Assembly (NCBI GenBank): GCA_902630355.1
Contig: CACOUL010000001.1
Span: 106,089 to 170,088 of the forward strand
Direction of reading: 5' to 3'
DNA: 64,000 nucleotides
Origin: Planctomycetaceae bacterium
GTDB taxonomy: Bacteria; Planctomycetota; Planctomycetia; Pirellulales; UBA7805
This document shows positions 1 to 9,907 of the stretch, piece after piece; the first letter of the stretch is position 1, and every line of letters begins with the position of its first letter. The position numbers and the translations under genes were made by a program. The notes beneath the pieces are model-generated. The model was given only the letters and a program-made list of their open reading frames with translations, ran no database searches and was not told the origin of the DNA.

Positions 1-80
1 ATTCCGCCGACTGCGACCAACCCCTCGGCATCCGCCTCGTCCGGTCGCGGGAAATATCGGGGAACCGATTGAGAACCCAT
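1..80 (-). CDS. aat: Leucyl/phenylalanyl-tRNA-protein transferase, N-terminal fragment (probable)
   Basis: An ATG on the minus strand at 78-80 opens a frame that runs off the left edge after 26 codons. The peptide begins MGSQSVPRYFPRPDEADAEG and continues with LVAVGG. This resembles the start of Aat proteins, where a short Phe-Pro-rich stretch leads into a Gly-Leu-Leu-Ala-x-Gly-Gly motif just before the first conserved helix. Aat adds Leu or Phe to N-terminal Lys/Arg of proteins to mark them for ClpAP degradation. Only the N-terminus is visible, so the identification rests on one short motif. The gene is divergent from the protease at 225. Confidence 0.5.
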   Translation of the reverse strand, partial: MGSQSVPRYFPRPDEADAEGLVAVGG

Positions 81-224
81 AGTGCAAAACGAGAAAAAAC
101 GAGGATGAAAATAAGATTTGCAAACAAACCCGATGCCTTGCCAAATGCACGGTATATAATACCCCCGGGCACCTGTACCTTCCACATCGCCGATCCGCTG
201 AATCAGAAAGCGTAGAGTGACCCG
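81..224. promoter_or_regulatory. Divergent intergenic region with a TATAAT box for the protease gene
   Basis: This short gap separates the minus-strand aat-like start from the plus-strand protease. A TATAAT hexamer lies at 155-160, about 65 bases before the ATG at 225. No convincing -35 box sits 16-18 bases upstream; the best is the poor match at 132-137. The promoter call is therefore weak. The rest is A-rich and shows nothing else recognisable. Confidence 0.3.
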
Positions 225-1373
225 ATGCAAGAACAACATCCCGACGAAACGCCCACGCCGAGCACCTCGCTGAAACAACCGGTGGAACTGACCAGCACCC
301 GACCAAAAGGACCTTCCCCACTGCTGCGTATCTTTCCCCGTTTTATCCTTCTTCTGCTGATCCTCTCTATCCCCCTTTATGCCGAATGGATCGGTTACCT
401 GATTACAAAGGGTCAAGTGCGAGCGACCCGCGATTCGCTCTCTGAGTTCAATTCGACCAGCTTTGCCGGCACCTCACGACTCGTCGCCGACACGATTGCG
501 CGAAGCGTCGTGCACATCAGTATCTCGGGTGACGTTGGCGGCTATCATGGACAATCCGCGGGACAGGGATCCGGAATCATCGTCGACCCGGAAGGTTACA
601 TCTTAACCAATCATCATGTGGTCGACCGAGCCGAACACATCACCATCACCCTCTACGATTCCACCAAACACAGAGCCACCTTATTGGGCATTGACCCGCG
701 AACCGATCTTGCCTTGCTTAAAATCGACACTACGCTCTTGCATGCTGCTCGATGGGGCGAGAGCGATCAGCTCGCTCCAGGAGACCCGATTTGGGCGATC
801 GGCAGCCCTTACGGATTGGAACACAGCGTTAGTTTCGGAATCGTCAGTGCGCTGAGTCGTAACGGGATCGGCAGCGGGGGATACGACGGACTCATTCAAA
901 CCGATGCAGCGCTCAACCCGGGTAACAGTGGCGGGCCACTGGTCAACGCGCGTGGTGATCTCGTCGGCATTAATATGGCGATTGTCGGTCCCAGTAATCG
1001 CGGAATCAGTTTTGCGATACCGAGCAGTATTGCTCGCGACGTCTATCGACGATTGAAAACGAGTGGGTCACCCACCGGAGGCTGGATCGGTGTGAGGCTT
1101 CAATCAGCTCCCCGAGGTGCGCTCGCAGACACAGAGGCCTCGGGGGGTGCCATGTTCATCGACATTCTCCCCGACTCGCCTGCCGCAGCGGCCGGGTTAC
1201 GACAAGGTGATATCGTCACGGCATGGGGAGGCGAACTGGTCCTCTCGCCGCAACATTTTTCCAATCTTGTCGGTTCATCGCTTCCGGGCTCGTCGGTGGT
1301 CGCCGAGCTGATCCGCGACGGTGAGACGATTTCCTTAACGGTGCGGATACGCGAAAAACCACGGGTTCGTTAA
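225..1373 (+). CDS. HtrA/DegP-like trypsin-type serine protease with PDZ domain
   Basis: A membrane-anchored periplasmic protease expected to degrade or refold damaged envelope proteins. A proline-rich cytoplasmic N-terminus of about 35 residues precedes one transmembrane segment (about residues 36-52). The trypsin-like domain follows, with catalytic His131 in TNHHVVD, Asp161 in RTDLALLKID and Ser235 in NPGNSGGPL. A single PDZ domain occupies about residues 287-375. The 382-residue length and single PDZ fit the DegS-like layout better than the two-PDZ DegP layout. It stands alone, divergent from the aat-like gene and upstream of dnaG. The family is certain; which stress pathway it serves cannot be read from the sequence. 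Confidence 0.9.
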   Translation: MQEQHPDETPTPSTSLKQPVELTSTRPKGPSPLLRIFPRFILLLLILSIPLYAEWIGYLITKGQVRATRDSLSEFNSTSFAGTSRLVADTIARSVVHISISGDVGGYHGQSAGQGSGIIVDPEGYILTNHHVVDRAEHITITLYDSTKHRATLLGIDPRTDLALLKIDTTLLHAARWGESDQLAPGDPIWAIGSPYGLEHSVSFGIVSALSRNGIGSGGYDGLIQTDAALNPGNSGGPLVNARGDLVGINMAIVGPSNRGISFAIPSSIARDVYRRLKTSGSPTGGWIGVRLQSAPRGALADTEASGGAMFIDILPDSPAAAAGLRQGDIVTAWGGELVLSPQHFSNLVGSSLPGSSVVAELIRDGETISLTVRIREKPRVR

Positions 1374-1489
1374 AGGGATCTCCGACACACCACGCAGGCG
1401 CCGCTGTCCCTGCATGCTTGTCATTTTTCCGCATTCTGAGATAATTACGACGCTGCCAGGATGGCGGCTGCCAATGCTCCGGGTTCGCG

Positions 1490-1518
1490 TTGACCTGGGT
1501 TGGGCGCCGCGCTATAAT
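1490..1518 (+). promoter_or_regulatory. Sigma-70 promoter for dnaG-rpoD
   Basis: A TTGACC hexamer at 1490-1495 and a perfect TATAAT at 1513-1518 are separated by exactly 17 bases. Transcription would start near 1525, leaving a leader of about 130 bases before the dnaG start codon. No other comparable promoter is visible between the protease stop and dnaG, so this should drive dnaG and probably rpoD as well. Confidence 0.7.
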
Positions 1519-1654
1519 CCGCGTCCCTGTCTGGATGACGGGACTCGGCCCCCGCAGTCGTGCCGAGGATTTAGGAGGGTCAAGGAAGACTCGTGCTGTG
1601 GCGCTCGATTGATTGCGCATCTTCCTCGATCGGTAAGCGTCACAGGAGCTATCG

Positions 1655-3499
1655 GTGTCACAGGCATCGGCATCAGACGTCAAAGAGCAAGTCCGACAGG
1701 CGACTGACATTGTCGACCTCATCGGCTCATCGCTCACGCTGCGTCGTGAGGGACGACAGTACCGCGGTACTTGTCCTTGGCACGACGATACGCGGCCGAG
1801 CCTTCAAGTGAACCCGGAACGTCAGAGTTGGAAGTGCTGGGTCTGCGATATCGGTGGCGATATCTTCAGCTTCGTCATGAAGCGTGATGGGCTCACGTTC
1901 CCCGAGGCGTTGGAATTACTGGCAGATCGAGCCGGCGTCACGCTGCAGCGACGTGGAAATGCGAAACACCACAACCAGAAAAAAGAGCTCTATCGCTGCG
2001 CCGCCTGGGCTGAAGAAGTCTACCATCGCACCCTCTTGGAAGACCCCGCCGGCGCACCGGCTCGCGAGTACCTTCAAGAGCGGAAAATGAGCGACGAAAT
2101 GATTCGCCGATTCCGTCTCGGCTTCGCTCCCGACGACTGGAACTGGCTCATCCGGCAAGCGGAGCGGGACTCAATCCCTATCAACGAACTTTCGGTACTC
2201 GGCCTGGTAGCGACTTCCTCGAGGACCGGAAGACCGTACGATCGATTCAAGGGCCGCGTTCTCTTTTCCATCCGTGACGCGCAGCAACGCCCGATCGCGA
2301 TGGGCGGCCGAATCCTCCCTCAATGGGCCGAACAGAATCCGGCAAAGTACATCAATTCTTCCGAGTCGCCGCTCTTTTCCAAAAGCCAATCTCTTTATGC
2401 CCTCGACGTTGCGAAAGACCACAAGACACCATCGGGCGAGACTCGATCAATGATTGTGATGGAGGGCTACACCGATTGTCTTGCCGCGCACGAATATGGG
2501 TTTACCAATTGCGTCGCCTGTCTCGGTACGGCGCTGACCGAACAACACGTGCAGTTGCTATCGCGTTATGCAGACCGCATTACCCTGGTACTCGATGGCG
2601 ATACGGCTGGCCTCGCCGCCGCCGACCGTGCCCTTAATCTCTTTCTATCGGGCGGTCTCGAGTTACGAATTTTATCGCTCCCCGAAGGGCTCGATCCTTG
2701 CGACTACCTTCAGGACTCGGGTCGGGAGGCATTTTCAGAGTTATTGCGGAGTGCACCCGACGCACTCGAACATAAAATCAACATCACCACCCGCGGGAAA
2801 ATGCCCGAAATCGGGACACACCAGGCGGCGAGCGCCCTCGAAGATATTTTGGTCACGATGGCCCGAGCGCCCTCGCTGCAAAAAGGCGGTGACACCAAGC
2901 ACAAATTGCGCGAGGAGGCGATCCTGGCGCGCATCGCGCGCGATTTTCACGTGCCCGATGATACGATCCGCACCCGCCTGCGGGAACTCCGAGGTCAAAA
3001 TGAACGGGTACGTTCTTCCACTGGCAGGTCGGTCGATCAGATTCCGCACGACCAGCCGATTCAAATTCGGGATCCGTGGGAACAGGAACTGCTCGAAATA
3101 CTCCTGCAGGAACCTGAAGCAGTTCTCAAGTGTGCCGAGTCCGTTACGCCCGACGAACTGAGCGACCCGGTGGCGCAGGTGATTTACCGGCAGGCAATTG
3201 TCATGGCCGAGGAGGGAACTACTCCCGATTTCTCCCAACTCATCACCGCGTTTGACAACCCATCGATGAAAAACTTACTCGCGACACTCGACGATCGTGG
3301 CTTAGCCCGCGGGGGGAGTGAACTCGCAAAACAACTCCCAGATCTCCTCGCCAGTCTCCATGCACGAACTGAACAATCGGCGCAACGTGACCGAATTGCA
3401 ACGATGCGAGGTGGCGAAATTGCAGAGGATCGCAAACTGGAAATGCTTACTGAGATTATTGCAAACGAAAAAAAGAGATATGGGCAACCACCTCACTAG
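1655..3499 (+). CDS. dnaG: DNA primase
   Basis: DnaG makes the RNA primers for replication. The N-terminal CHC2-type zinc-binding domain shows Cys40, His43, Cys61 and Cys64. The TOPRIM core contains Glu270 in VMEGYTD and the Asp314-Gly-Asp316 pair in VLDGDTAG. A longer C-terminal region (about residues 390-614) corresponds to the helicase-binding part. The length of 614 residues is normal. The start is GTG at 1655, preceded by AGGAG at a suitable distance. The next gene is rpoD, 105 bases downstream of the dnaG stop if its GTG start is used. This recalls the macromolecular-synthesis arrangement in which primase and the main sigma factor are co-transcribed. Confidence 0.97.
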   Translation: MSQASASDVKEQVRQATDIVDLIGSSLTLRREGRQYRGTCPWHDDTRPSLQVNPERQSWKCWVCDIGGDIFSFVMKRDGLTFPEALELLADRAGVTLQRRGNAKHHNQKKELYRCAAWAEEVYHRTLLEDPAGAPAREYLQERKMSDEMIRRFRLGFAPDDWNWLIRQAERDSIPINELSVLGLVATSSRTGRPYDRFKGRVLFSIRDAQQRPIAMGGRILPQWAEQNPAKYINSSESPLFSKSQSLYALDVAKDHKTPSGETRSMIVMEGYTDCLAAHEYGFTNCVACLGTALTEQHVQLLSRYADRITLVLDGDTAGLAAADRALNLFLSGGLELRILSLPEGLDPCDYLQDSGREAFSELLRSAPDALEHKINITTRGKMPEIGTHQAASALEDILVTMARAPSLQKGGDTKHKLREEAILARIARDFHVPDDTIRTRLRELRGQNERVRSSTGRSVDQIPHDQPIQIRDPWEQELLEILLQEPEAVLKCAESVTPDELSDPVAQVIYRQAIVMAEEGTTPDFSQLITAFDNPSMKNLLATLDDRGLARGGSELAKQLPDLLASLHARTEQSAQRDRIATMRGGEIAEDRKLEMLTEIIANEKKRYGQPPH

Positions 3500-3604
3500 G
3501 AAGCACGCCCGAAGGATCGCGTAGTTCGCAACCCACGGATGGGAGACGATGCCGATCGACGTTTATCACTCTTATCGCGCAGGAAGCGCGGGGGGAGATG
3601 TACT

Positions 3605-5254
3605 GTGACCTACTCAGACCCGGAACTCCGAAAGCTCATTCAAAAAGGCAAAAGCCAGGGATACCTCACCCACGATGAGGTCATCTCATACCTACCCGAC
3701 GAGGAAATGGGCTCGGAGAAAGTAGATCTTCTTATTTCCGCCCTCGATGAGAGCCGGATCGACTTGCTGGCCTGCCCGCCTCACAGTGCCGCCGGACAGA
3801 GCGATTCAGCCGCCGAGGAGTCGGAGGACGATTCGGCGCCATCGCTCGAACTCGCCCCCCTCGAAGCCGTTAAGGGAAGTTCGGACCCGATTCGAATGTA
3901 CCTCACACAGATGGCGGAGATCCCGCTCTTGGAGCGAGAGGAAGAGATCGCCCTTGCTAAAAAGATTGAGATCACGCGCAGATCATTCAGGCGTTCGCTC
4001 CTCTCTTGCGGCTACGCGCTTGAGCAGACAATCGACTCCCTCGATAAGGTCCATCGGGGCATTTTACCGTTTGATCGTACCATCAAGGTATCGCTCACCG
4101 AACGGCTCACGAAAGAGCAGGTGCAAGCCCGCATGCCGCACAACCTCCCTACACTCCAACACCTAGTGAGCTCTGCGCGTGGTTGCTTCACCAAATTAAT
4201 CAACCTGAGAACACACCGCCATGAGTGGACCGAATGCCGCAGTCGCTTTTTGCGGTTGCGTAAAAAATGCCTCACGCTGGTGGAAGAATTAAGTTTGCGA
4301 TCACGCCGCATTCAACCGATGATCGCCCATTTGGAACAATCAGCGCAACGAATGAATCAATTGCGATCGCTTATTCGCCAGAATCGCAATAGCCCGCTGC
4401 TCGCGGCGCAAACCACCAAATACCGTAAAGAGCTACACCGATTGATGATCGAAACCCAAGAGAGTCCGCGGAGCCTGACCAAGCGAGTCGAGAAGGTACG
4501 ACGCCTTTACGATGACTTTGAGGCCGTGAAGCGGCAACTCTCCGGCAGTAACCTGCGACTCGTCGTCTCGATTGCCAAAAAATACCGCAATCGCGGGCTC
4601 AGTTTTCTGGACCTGATCCAAGAGGGCAATACGGGACTCATGCGTGCGGTCGACAAATATGAATACCGTCGAGGTTACAAGTTTTCGACCTACGCGACTT
4701 GGTGGATTCGTCAGGCGATCACCCGGGCAATTGCCGATCAGGGTCGTACGATTCGTATCCCGGTACACATGATCGACGTATTAACGAAACTTCGACGCGT
4801 GGCAAAATCGCTCGAACAGGAGACGGGCCGGACACCGACAACCGAAGAAACAGCCCTCGCAGCCGGCGTGAGCATCGAAGAAACTCAGCGGGTACTCGAT
4901 ATCGGACGACATCCGGTGAGCCTTGACCGACCGGTCGGAGAAAGCGAAGATAATAGCTTCGGCGAGCTGATCGAGGACAGCACCTTCGACAACCCACTTC
5001 GACTTGCGAACCACGGATTGCTGCGAACTAAAATCGATGAACTTCTCAAGACCCTTACCTACCGAGAGCGTGAAATCGTCCGGCTGCGTTACGGACTCGA
5101 CGACGGTTACACCTACACGCTCGAAGAGGTCGGACGTATATTCCGGGTCACCAGAGAGCGGGTTCGACAGATCGAAGCGAAGGCACTTCGCAAGCTGCAA
5201 AATCCCGTTCGTTGCGGCCGCCTGGAAGGCTTTCTTCCAGCCGAAGCGGCATAA
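3605..5254 (+). CDS. rpoD: RNA polymerase primary sigma factor (sigma-70 family)
   Basis: Principal sigma factor directing RNA polymerase to housekeeping promoters. GTG at 3605 is preferred because GGGGGAG lies just upstream and the protein then begins with a region 1.1-like segment ([11 protein letters not shown]). The frame stays open to 3539, but those residues look non-native. Region 1.2 ([21 protein letters not shown]) is near residue 95. A variable, basic insert separates it from region 2 (about residue 315 onward), which includes the DLIQEGN and [13 protein letters not shown] segments. Region 4 near residues 485-535 has the helix-turn-helix [20 protein letters not shown]. Size and domain order mark a primary rather than an alternative sigma factor. 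Confidence 0.95.
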   Translation: MTYSDPELRKLIQKGKSQGYLTHDEVISYLPDEEMGSEKVDLLISALDESRIDLLACPPHSAAGQSDSAAEESEDDSAPSLELAPLEAVKGSSDPIRMYLTQMAEIPLLEREEEIALAKKIEITRRSFRRSLLSCGYALEQTIDSLDKVHRGILPFDRTIKVSLTERLTKEQVQARMPHNLPTLQHLVSSARGCFTKLINLRTHRHEWTECRSRFLRLRKKCLTLVEELSLRSRRIQPMIAHLEQSAQRMNQLRSLIRQNRNSPLLAAQTTKYRKELHRLMIETQESPRSLTKRVEKVRRLYDDFEAVKRQLSGSNLRLVVSIAKKYRNRGLSFLDLIQEGNTGLMRAVDKYEYRRGYKFSTYATWWIRQAITRAIADQGRTIRIPVHMIDVLTKLRRVAKSLEQETGRTPTTEETALAAGVSIEETQRVLDIGRHPVSLDRPVGESEDNSFGELIEDSTFDNPLRLANHGLLRTKIDELLKTLTYREREIVRLRYGLDDGYTYTLEEVGRIFRVTRERVRQIEAKALRKLQNPVRCGRLEGFLPAEAA

Positions 5255-5277
5255 CGCTCCATGCCCCAAGGCAATCA

Positions 5278-5308
5278 AGCCGCTGGCCCCAAGCCAGCGG
5301 CTTTTTTT
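5278..5308 (+). terminator. Rho-independent terminator after rpoD
   Basis: A perfect 10-bp stem (AGCCGCTGGC at 5278-5287 with GCCAGCGGCT at 5293-5302) closes a 5-base loop and is followed by an unbroken T run to 5308. It lies 23 bases after the rpoD stop and ends the dnaG-rpoD transcription unit. Confidence 0.93.
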
Positions 5309-5344
5309 ATCTCTCCTCTCTCCCAGTGTACGAGGTGAAGCGGA

Positions 5345-6055
5345 ATGAATTCTACAAGCACAGACACCATGTCGATCCTTCACGGCATACTGAAAACGAT
5401 CACCGACAAACAGCAGCAGTTAGAACGTGGCCCCCTACGCGTTGGTGCACATCAGCATCGGGTTGATAGCCTGACCACCGAGATGGAGACGGCACAGCAG
5501 AATCATCGTGATTCGCGCATGACTGCCGATAACAAACAGTTGCAGCTGAAATCATCGGAAACAAAGATTGAGGAACTGCAAACAAAGCTCAACACCTGCA
5601 GCAGCAACCGTGAATACCAGGCACTACTCGAACAGATTGCCGCTGATCAAATGGCCGGAAGCGTGCTGGAAGATGAAATACTCGATGCACTGGAAACCGT
5701 TGACACGCTGGGCGAACAGGTAACCCTCGCCACCAAGACGGTCGAGGAGGCCAAGGGGAAATTGAAAGAAGAAACAGTTCAGGTCCAGGCTGAGGCGGAG
5801 GTGCTCCGCAGAGAAATCGAAGCACTTGAGGCCGAACTCGCTGAGGCAGAAACATCTCTACCGCCCGAGATTCGCCCCGATTACGACCGCATCGTGAAAA
5901 CTCGAAGGGATGATTCGATGGCTTCGGTCAATGATGGAATCTGCGAAGGCTGCTTCCAACAGATCACGCCGAATATGATCGCCCAACTGGCGCTTAAAGA
6001 GTCGGTCATTTGCACCTCCTGCGGGCGACTTTTGTATCCCGCATCGTCAGACTAA
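5345..6055 (+). CDS. Coiled-coil protein with C-terminal C4 zinc ribbon
   Basis: A 236-residue protein. Residues from about 15 to 180 are mostly long, charged, heptad-like helices rich in Glu, Lys and Gln. The C-terminus carries two Cys pairs, CEGC and CTSC, about 20 residues apart, which form a C4 zinc ribbon. This is the layout of a conserved bacterial family annotated as zinc-ribbon, nucleic-acid-binding proteins of the CT398 type. Its function is not settled; binding of nucleic acid or protein secretion factors has been proposed. The stop codon overlaps by four bases with that of the convergent glcF gene. The family is clear, the role is not. Confidence 0.8.
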   Translation: MNSTSTDTMSILHGILKTITDKQQQLERGPLRVGAHQHRVDSLTTEMETAQQNHRDSRMTADNKQLQLKSSETKIEELQTKLNTCSSNREYQALLEQIAADQMAGSVLEDEILDALETVDTLGEQVTLATKTVEEAKGKLKEETVQVQAEAEVLRREIEALEAELAEAETSLPPEIRPDYDRIVKTRRDDSMASVNDGICEGCFQQITPNMIAQLALKESVICTSCGRLLYPASSD

Positions 6056-7326
6056 CCGCCCTTGATCTCGCCGAGCGTCCCGCGGTAGGCGGCATCGAGC
6101 AACTCGACCGTGTGTCTTACGCGAAGCGAACTGGCCAGATTCCGCAAGTGAACGTCCACCTGCGTCATACACCCGATGTTGCCCATCACCACCACGTCGG
6201 GCTCTGTACTCAGGATCGCCTTTGCCTTCCGCTCACCGAGACTGTTCGCCAGTTCAGGCTGCTCAAGCGAATACGTCCCAGCTGAGCCGCAGCAGAGATC
6301 GCTCTCCGGTATTTCTACGAGTTGCACTCCGGGAATGCGCCTCAAAATTTCTCTCGGCGAGTTACGGACCTGCTGTCCATGCACCAGATGACACGCATCG
6401 TGGTACGCGACGCGCAGAGTGCCTTCCCAAGCCGGGGGATCCTTAATCCCGATATCGCAAAGATATTCGCTCACATCGAGGGCTCGAGTGGAAAACTCGG
6501 ACGCCGCTCGCGACTCTCCGCGCAACCACATCGGATACTCTTTCAAACCGGAACCGCACCCGGCCGCGTTCGTGATGACTGCGTCCACATCGTGTGGAAA
6601 TACCTCGATATTTTTTTCCGCCATACGCCGGGCATCCTGCATCGCACCGGTATGCGCCGCCAAGGCACCACAACAGACCTGCTCCGGCGGCACGACCACC
6701 TCAATTCCGTTGACCGCCAGCACCCGCATCGTCGCCATATTGATCTCCGGAGCCAGTACCTGCTGCGCACATCCCGAGAGCATCGCCACGCGTCCGCGTT
6801 GTGGTCCTTGTGCGGTCATGCACTCCGGCAACACCACCGCTGATGGTATTTGCTGCGGCACAAGTTGCGTCAACGCCCCAAAGCGACCAGGCATCCATCG
6901 CAACAACGGACGAAACCACATCGAGAAACGGAGTGCCCAGCGAAAACGGAAAGGGTAGGGGAGGGTGCGAAGAAGCATTGCCCGCAGGACTCTCGATGCA
7001 ATGCCTCGTTTCCTCGTTCGCTCCGCGCGAGCGCGATAGAGCGTAATCAGGGCATCGTACTCAACTCCCGAGGGACAGGCGGTCACGCAGCCAAGACACC
7101 CGAGGCAACGATCGACGTAGGGCGCCGCCGCGTCCGTTGTCAGCGACCCCTCAAGCACTTCCTTCATCAAGAAGATGCGTCCTCGAGGCGAGTCCATTTC
7201 TTCGCCCAGTTCCAAATAGGTCGGGCAGGCAGGCAGGCAAAACCCACAGTGGACGCACGCCTCGATGGCAGTTGCCATCGATCCTTCCGATTCACTCAAA
7301 GATTCCACTACGATGCGATGCTGCAT
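6052..7326 (-). CDS. glcF: Glycolate oxidase iron-sulfur subunit
   Basis: Electron-transfer subunit of the membrane-associated glycolate (2-hydroxyacid) oxidase that forms glyoxylate. Two 4Fe-4S motifs are visible: Cys24, 27, 30, 34 and Cys74, 77, 80, 84. Two cysteine-rich CCG-type modules follow, with QVCCGAL and DLCCGSAG. The ATG at 7326 is chosen because the protein then starts ten codons or so before the conserved region and lies four bases after the glcE stop. An upstream in-frame ATG at 7443 would overlap glcE and add atypical residues. This is the third gene of a D-E-F operon read on the minus strand. Confidence 0.92.
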   Translation of the reverse strand: MQHRIVVESLSESEGSMATAIEACVHCGFCLPACPTYLELGEEMDSPRGRIFLMKEVLEGSLTTDAAAPYVDRCLGCLGCVTACPSGVEYDALITLYRARAERTRKRGIASRVLRAMLLRTLPYPFRFRWALRFSMWFRPLLRWMPGRFGALTQLVPQQIPSAVVLPECMTAQGPQRGRVAMLSGCAQQVLAPEINMATMRVLAVNGIEVVVPPEQVCCGALAAHTGAMQDARRMAEKNIEVFPHDVDAVITNAAGCGSGLKEYPMWLRGESRAASEFSTRALDVSEYLCDIGIKDPPAWEGTLRVAYHDACHLVHGQQVRNSPREILRRIPGVQLVEIPESDLCCGSAGTYSLEQPELANSLGERKAKAILSTEPDVVVMGNIGCMTQVDVHLRNLASSLRVRHTVELLDAAYRGTLGEIKGG

Positions 7327-7330
7327 TAAT

Positions 7331-8416
7331 CTAGCCCGATTGGTTCGGGGATTTGTCGGTGAATTTTTGCTGTGGATCAAAAATACTGCGGAGTCGTTCC
7401 AAGAACAGATTCGGTACGTCCGGTATAAACGATGGCACCTCACCTCTCAGGACGACTCCGGGCAGCGATGCCAATTCTGGATCGGCAAGGTCGTCTGCGT
7501 CGCTGAAGCCGAGATAGAGAACGTTACCTCCACAGCCGTAGCGGCGGGCAATAGGCCGACTGAGACTACAGAAATATCGCTCAAGATTCCGAATCCGGCC
7601 TGGCGTAATTGCCAACTTCACAAGCGAACGCTGGTCGTGGACCCACTTGAACTCTTTGGCGGAACTCCAAATCGATTCGTCGTCGTCGTGCCGCTGAACC
7701 TCGCAACCCTCTGGCAGTGCGTCTTTAAATCGCTGAATCTTTTTTTCGATTGCTTCCGGCATGCCGCCAAGACGAGCCCACACGCTATCGGGCGGGCTCA
7801 TGTCCAAGGAAATCAGATCCCACGGCCCCATGGCGACCACTCCCATCACATCGACTGCCGCATTCGCGTCCCCACACCGCAACTCAAGCGTCACCATCGC
7901 CTTCGGCTTCGGAAAAACCTTGAAGGTCAGTTCCGTCATGACGCCAAAGCGGCCTTGCGCGCCAACCATCAATTTTGGCAAATCGAATCCTGCCGCATTC
8001 TTGACAACCTTCGCTCCGCCAACGAGCATCTCCCCGCCGCCGCTGATCATCTTCAGACTGATAATGAAGTCCCGTATTCCGCCGTATCTCCAACGCCCCG
8101 GCCCGGAAATTCCGCTGGCCACAGTGCCCCCAAGCGTTGCACCCGCCTTCGCCAGCGGCGGATCGAACGGCAGGTATTGCCCCTTCTCCGCGAGGGCCGC
8201 ATCGATCTGGCCTATCGGTGTTCCTGCCAGTGCCGTCACCGTATATTCGTCTGCCCGATACTCGACAATTCCCGAAAGACGCCGCATCGAGACGGTCGGA
8301 TTGTGAGAAAGACCTGGCTTGCTGCCACCACCGACCGCGCGGACGACCTCGCTTGAGGTTACATGCTTTTTCAACTCGTCAATCGTGTTTACTTCAACCA
8401 CCATCGTGATGCTCAA
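7331..8416 (-). CDS. glcE: Glycolate oxidase FAD-binding subunit
   Basis: Second FAD-linked subunit of glycolate oxidase. The N-terminal half has the PCMH-type FAD fold, with [12 protein letters not shown] and [21 protein letters not shown]. The length (361 residues) matches GlcE, which is shorter than GlcD. The apparent start is TTG at 8416, overlapping the glcD stop (8413-8415); an ATG four codons in at 8404 is an alternative. The overlap points to translational coupling with glcD. Its position between glcD and glcF settles the subunit assignment. Confidence 0.9.
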   Translation of the reverse strand: MSITMVVEVNTIDELKKHVTSSEVVRAVGGGSKPGLSHNPTVSMRRLSGIVEYRADEYTVTALAGTPIGQIDAALAEKGQYLPFDPPLAKAGATLGGTVASGISGPGRWRYGGIRDFIISLKMISGGGEMLVGGAKVVKNAAGFDLPKLMVGAQGRFGVMTELTFKVFPKPKAMVTLELRCGDANAAVDVMGVVAMGPWDLISLDMSPPDSVWARLGGMPEAIEKKIQRFKDALPEGCEVQRHDDDESIWSSAKEFKWVHDQRSLVKLAITPGRIRNLERYFCSLSRPIARRYGCGGNVLYLGFSDADDLADPELASLPGVVLRGEVPSFIPDVPNLFLERLRSIFDPQQKFTDKSPNQSG

Positions 8417-9858
8417 TTACGGAATATGATTCCCTCTTTCTCGAGTGGATGCAACCCAGGGGTCATCAGGGCCGGCGCCTCGCTGGAGGCGAGCATTTTA
8501 CCGCGATTCGATAATCGCTTTGGATCTACTGCATCGCGAAGCCGGTGCATGAACTGCGTATCTTCAGGCCCGTACATTTCAGAAAGATAGCTGAGTTTCT
8601 CCAGGCCGACTCCATGTTCTCCCGTGATCGAACCCCCAAGTGCGATACAAAGCCTCAGTATTTCGGCCGCACACTGCTCGGCCTTTTCGTAACTTCCTTC
8701 CACTCGTCCGTCGTAGAGGATAAGAGGATGCAAATTACCGTCGCCGGCATGGAATACATTGGCGACCCGGATGCCGTGCCTCTCGGAAATCGCAGTAATC
8801 TCCTCGAGCGCCTCGCCGAGCCTGGACCGCGGCACGACACCATCTTGCACAATAAAATCCGGGCTCAAACGTCCAGCTGCGGAAAATGCACTTTTTCGCC
8901 CCTTCCAGATCGTCATTCGCTCCTCGGCATTTTTGGCGGGGCGGATATCGAACGATCCGGACTGCGCGAGCAGACTCAGCAGCAGCGGCTTTTCCGCCTC
9001 CACCTCCTCGCTCAGACCCTCCAATTCCACGATCAGAACTGCCGCAGCGCCCTCCGGATACTCGGCTCCCACCGCTGCGTGAGCCGCTTCCATCGTGAGC
9101 GCATCCATGATTTCCACTGCGCCGGGCAAGAGCCCCGATGCGACCAGCAAAGATACCGCGTGCCCCGCTTCAGCCAAAGACGAGTAGGCGGCAATCACAG
9201 TGAAGAATGATTCCGGTTTCGGCAACAGTCGAACCGTAATCTCCAGCGCAATTCCAAACAGTCCCTCGGAGCCTACGAACATTCCGGTGAGGTCCGGCCC
9301 ACAATGCTCCAGACTCGACCCGCCCAACTCTTGAATTTCCCCCGTGGGAAGCACAATCTTTAATCCGAGGACGTGATTACTCGTCATCCCGTATTTCAGG
9401 CAGTGCGCACCTCCCGAATTAAACGCGACATTACCTCCGACCGTACAAACCGGTCCACTCGATGGATCGGGTGCGTAGTAAAGTCCGTCCGCCTCACAAT
9501 GGGTTGATATTTTGGCGTTGATCACTCCGGGCTCGACAACCATACGGCGCTCGTCGGGCACGTACTCAAGAATGCGATCCAATCGATTCATTGCAATCAC
9601 GAGACCGCCTTCCACCGGCACTGCACCGCCCGAGAGACTGGTGCCGCTGCCGCGCGCCAGAAAGGGAACGTCTTCTGCAGAACACAACGACACGGTCTTC
9701 ACAACCTCGTCTGCAGAGAGCGGCAATACGATCCCCTTTGGTTTCGCGCGAAATGCCGTGAGACCGTCCGACTCGTACGGAAGCACCTCCGCCTCTTTCC
9801 AGAAGACTCGTTCCTTCGGATAGATCGAACAGAGTGCACGGTAGAATGGGTCAGCCAT
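8413..9858 (-). CDS. glcD: Glycolate oxidase catalytic FAD subunit
   Basis: FAD-linked oxidase of the vanillyl-alcohol oxidase fold that oxidises glycolate, and often D-lactate, to the 2-oxoacid. The FAD-binding segment contains [14 protein letters not shown] near residue 70, then [17 protein letters not shown] near residue 135. The C-terminal domain contains [14 protein letters not shown] and [13 protein letters not shown], both typical of the GlcD/D-lactate dehydrogenase group. At 481 residues it has the usual length. It is the first gene of the operon. Whether glycolate or D-lactate is preferred cannot be decided, although the three-subunit arrangement favours glycolate. Confidence 0.93.
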   Translation of the reverse strand: MADPFYRALCSIYPKERVFWKEAEVLPYESDGLTAFRAKPKGIVLPLSADEVVKTVSLCSAEDVPFLARGSGTSLSGGAVPVEGGLVIAMNRLDRILEYVPDERRMVVEPGVINAKISTHCEADGLYYAPDPSSGPVCTVGGNVAFNSGGAHCLKYGMTSNHVLGLKIVLPTGEIQELGGSSLEHCGPDLTGMFVGSEGLFGIALEITVRLLPKPESFFTVIAAYSSLAEAGHAVSLLVASGLLPGAVEIMDALTMEAAHAAVGAEYPEGAAAVLIVELEGLSEEVEAEKPLLLSLLAQSGSFDIRPAKNAEERMTIWKGRKSAFSAAGRLSPDFIVQDGVVPRSRLGEALEEITAISERHGIRVANVFHAGDGNLHPLILYDGRVEGSYEKAEQCAAEILRLCIALGGSITGEHGVGLEKLSYLSEMYGPEDTQFMHRLRDAVDPKRLSNRGKMLASSEAPALMTPGLHPLEKEGIIFRN

Positions 9859-9907
9859 GGGAATAAGCGTATCGATCTTCGGGTCGCATCGTGTCGGTCA
9901 ACGGCAA

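Noticed and set aside
7265..8356. 363-codon open frame on the plus strand
   Set aside because: It is the antisense shadow of glcE and the start of glcF.
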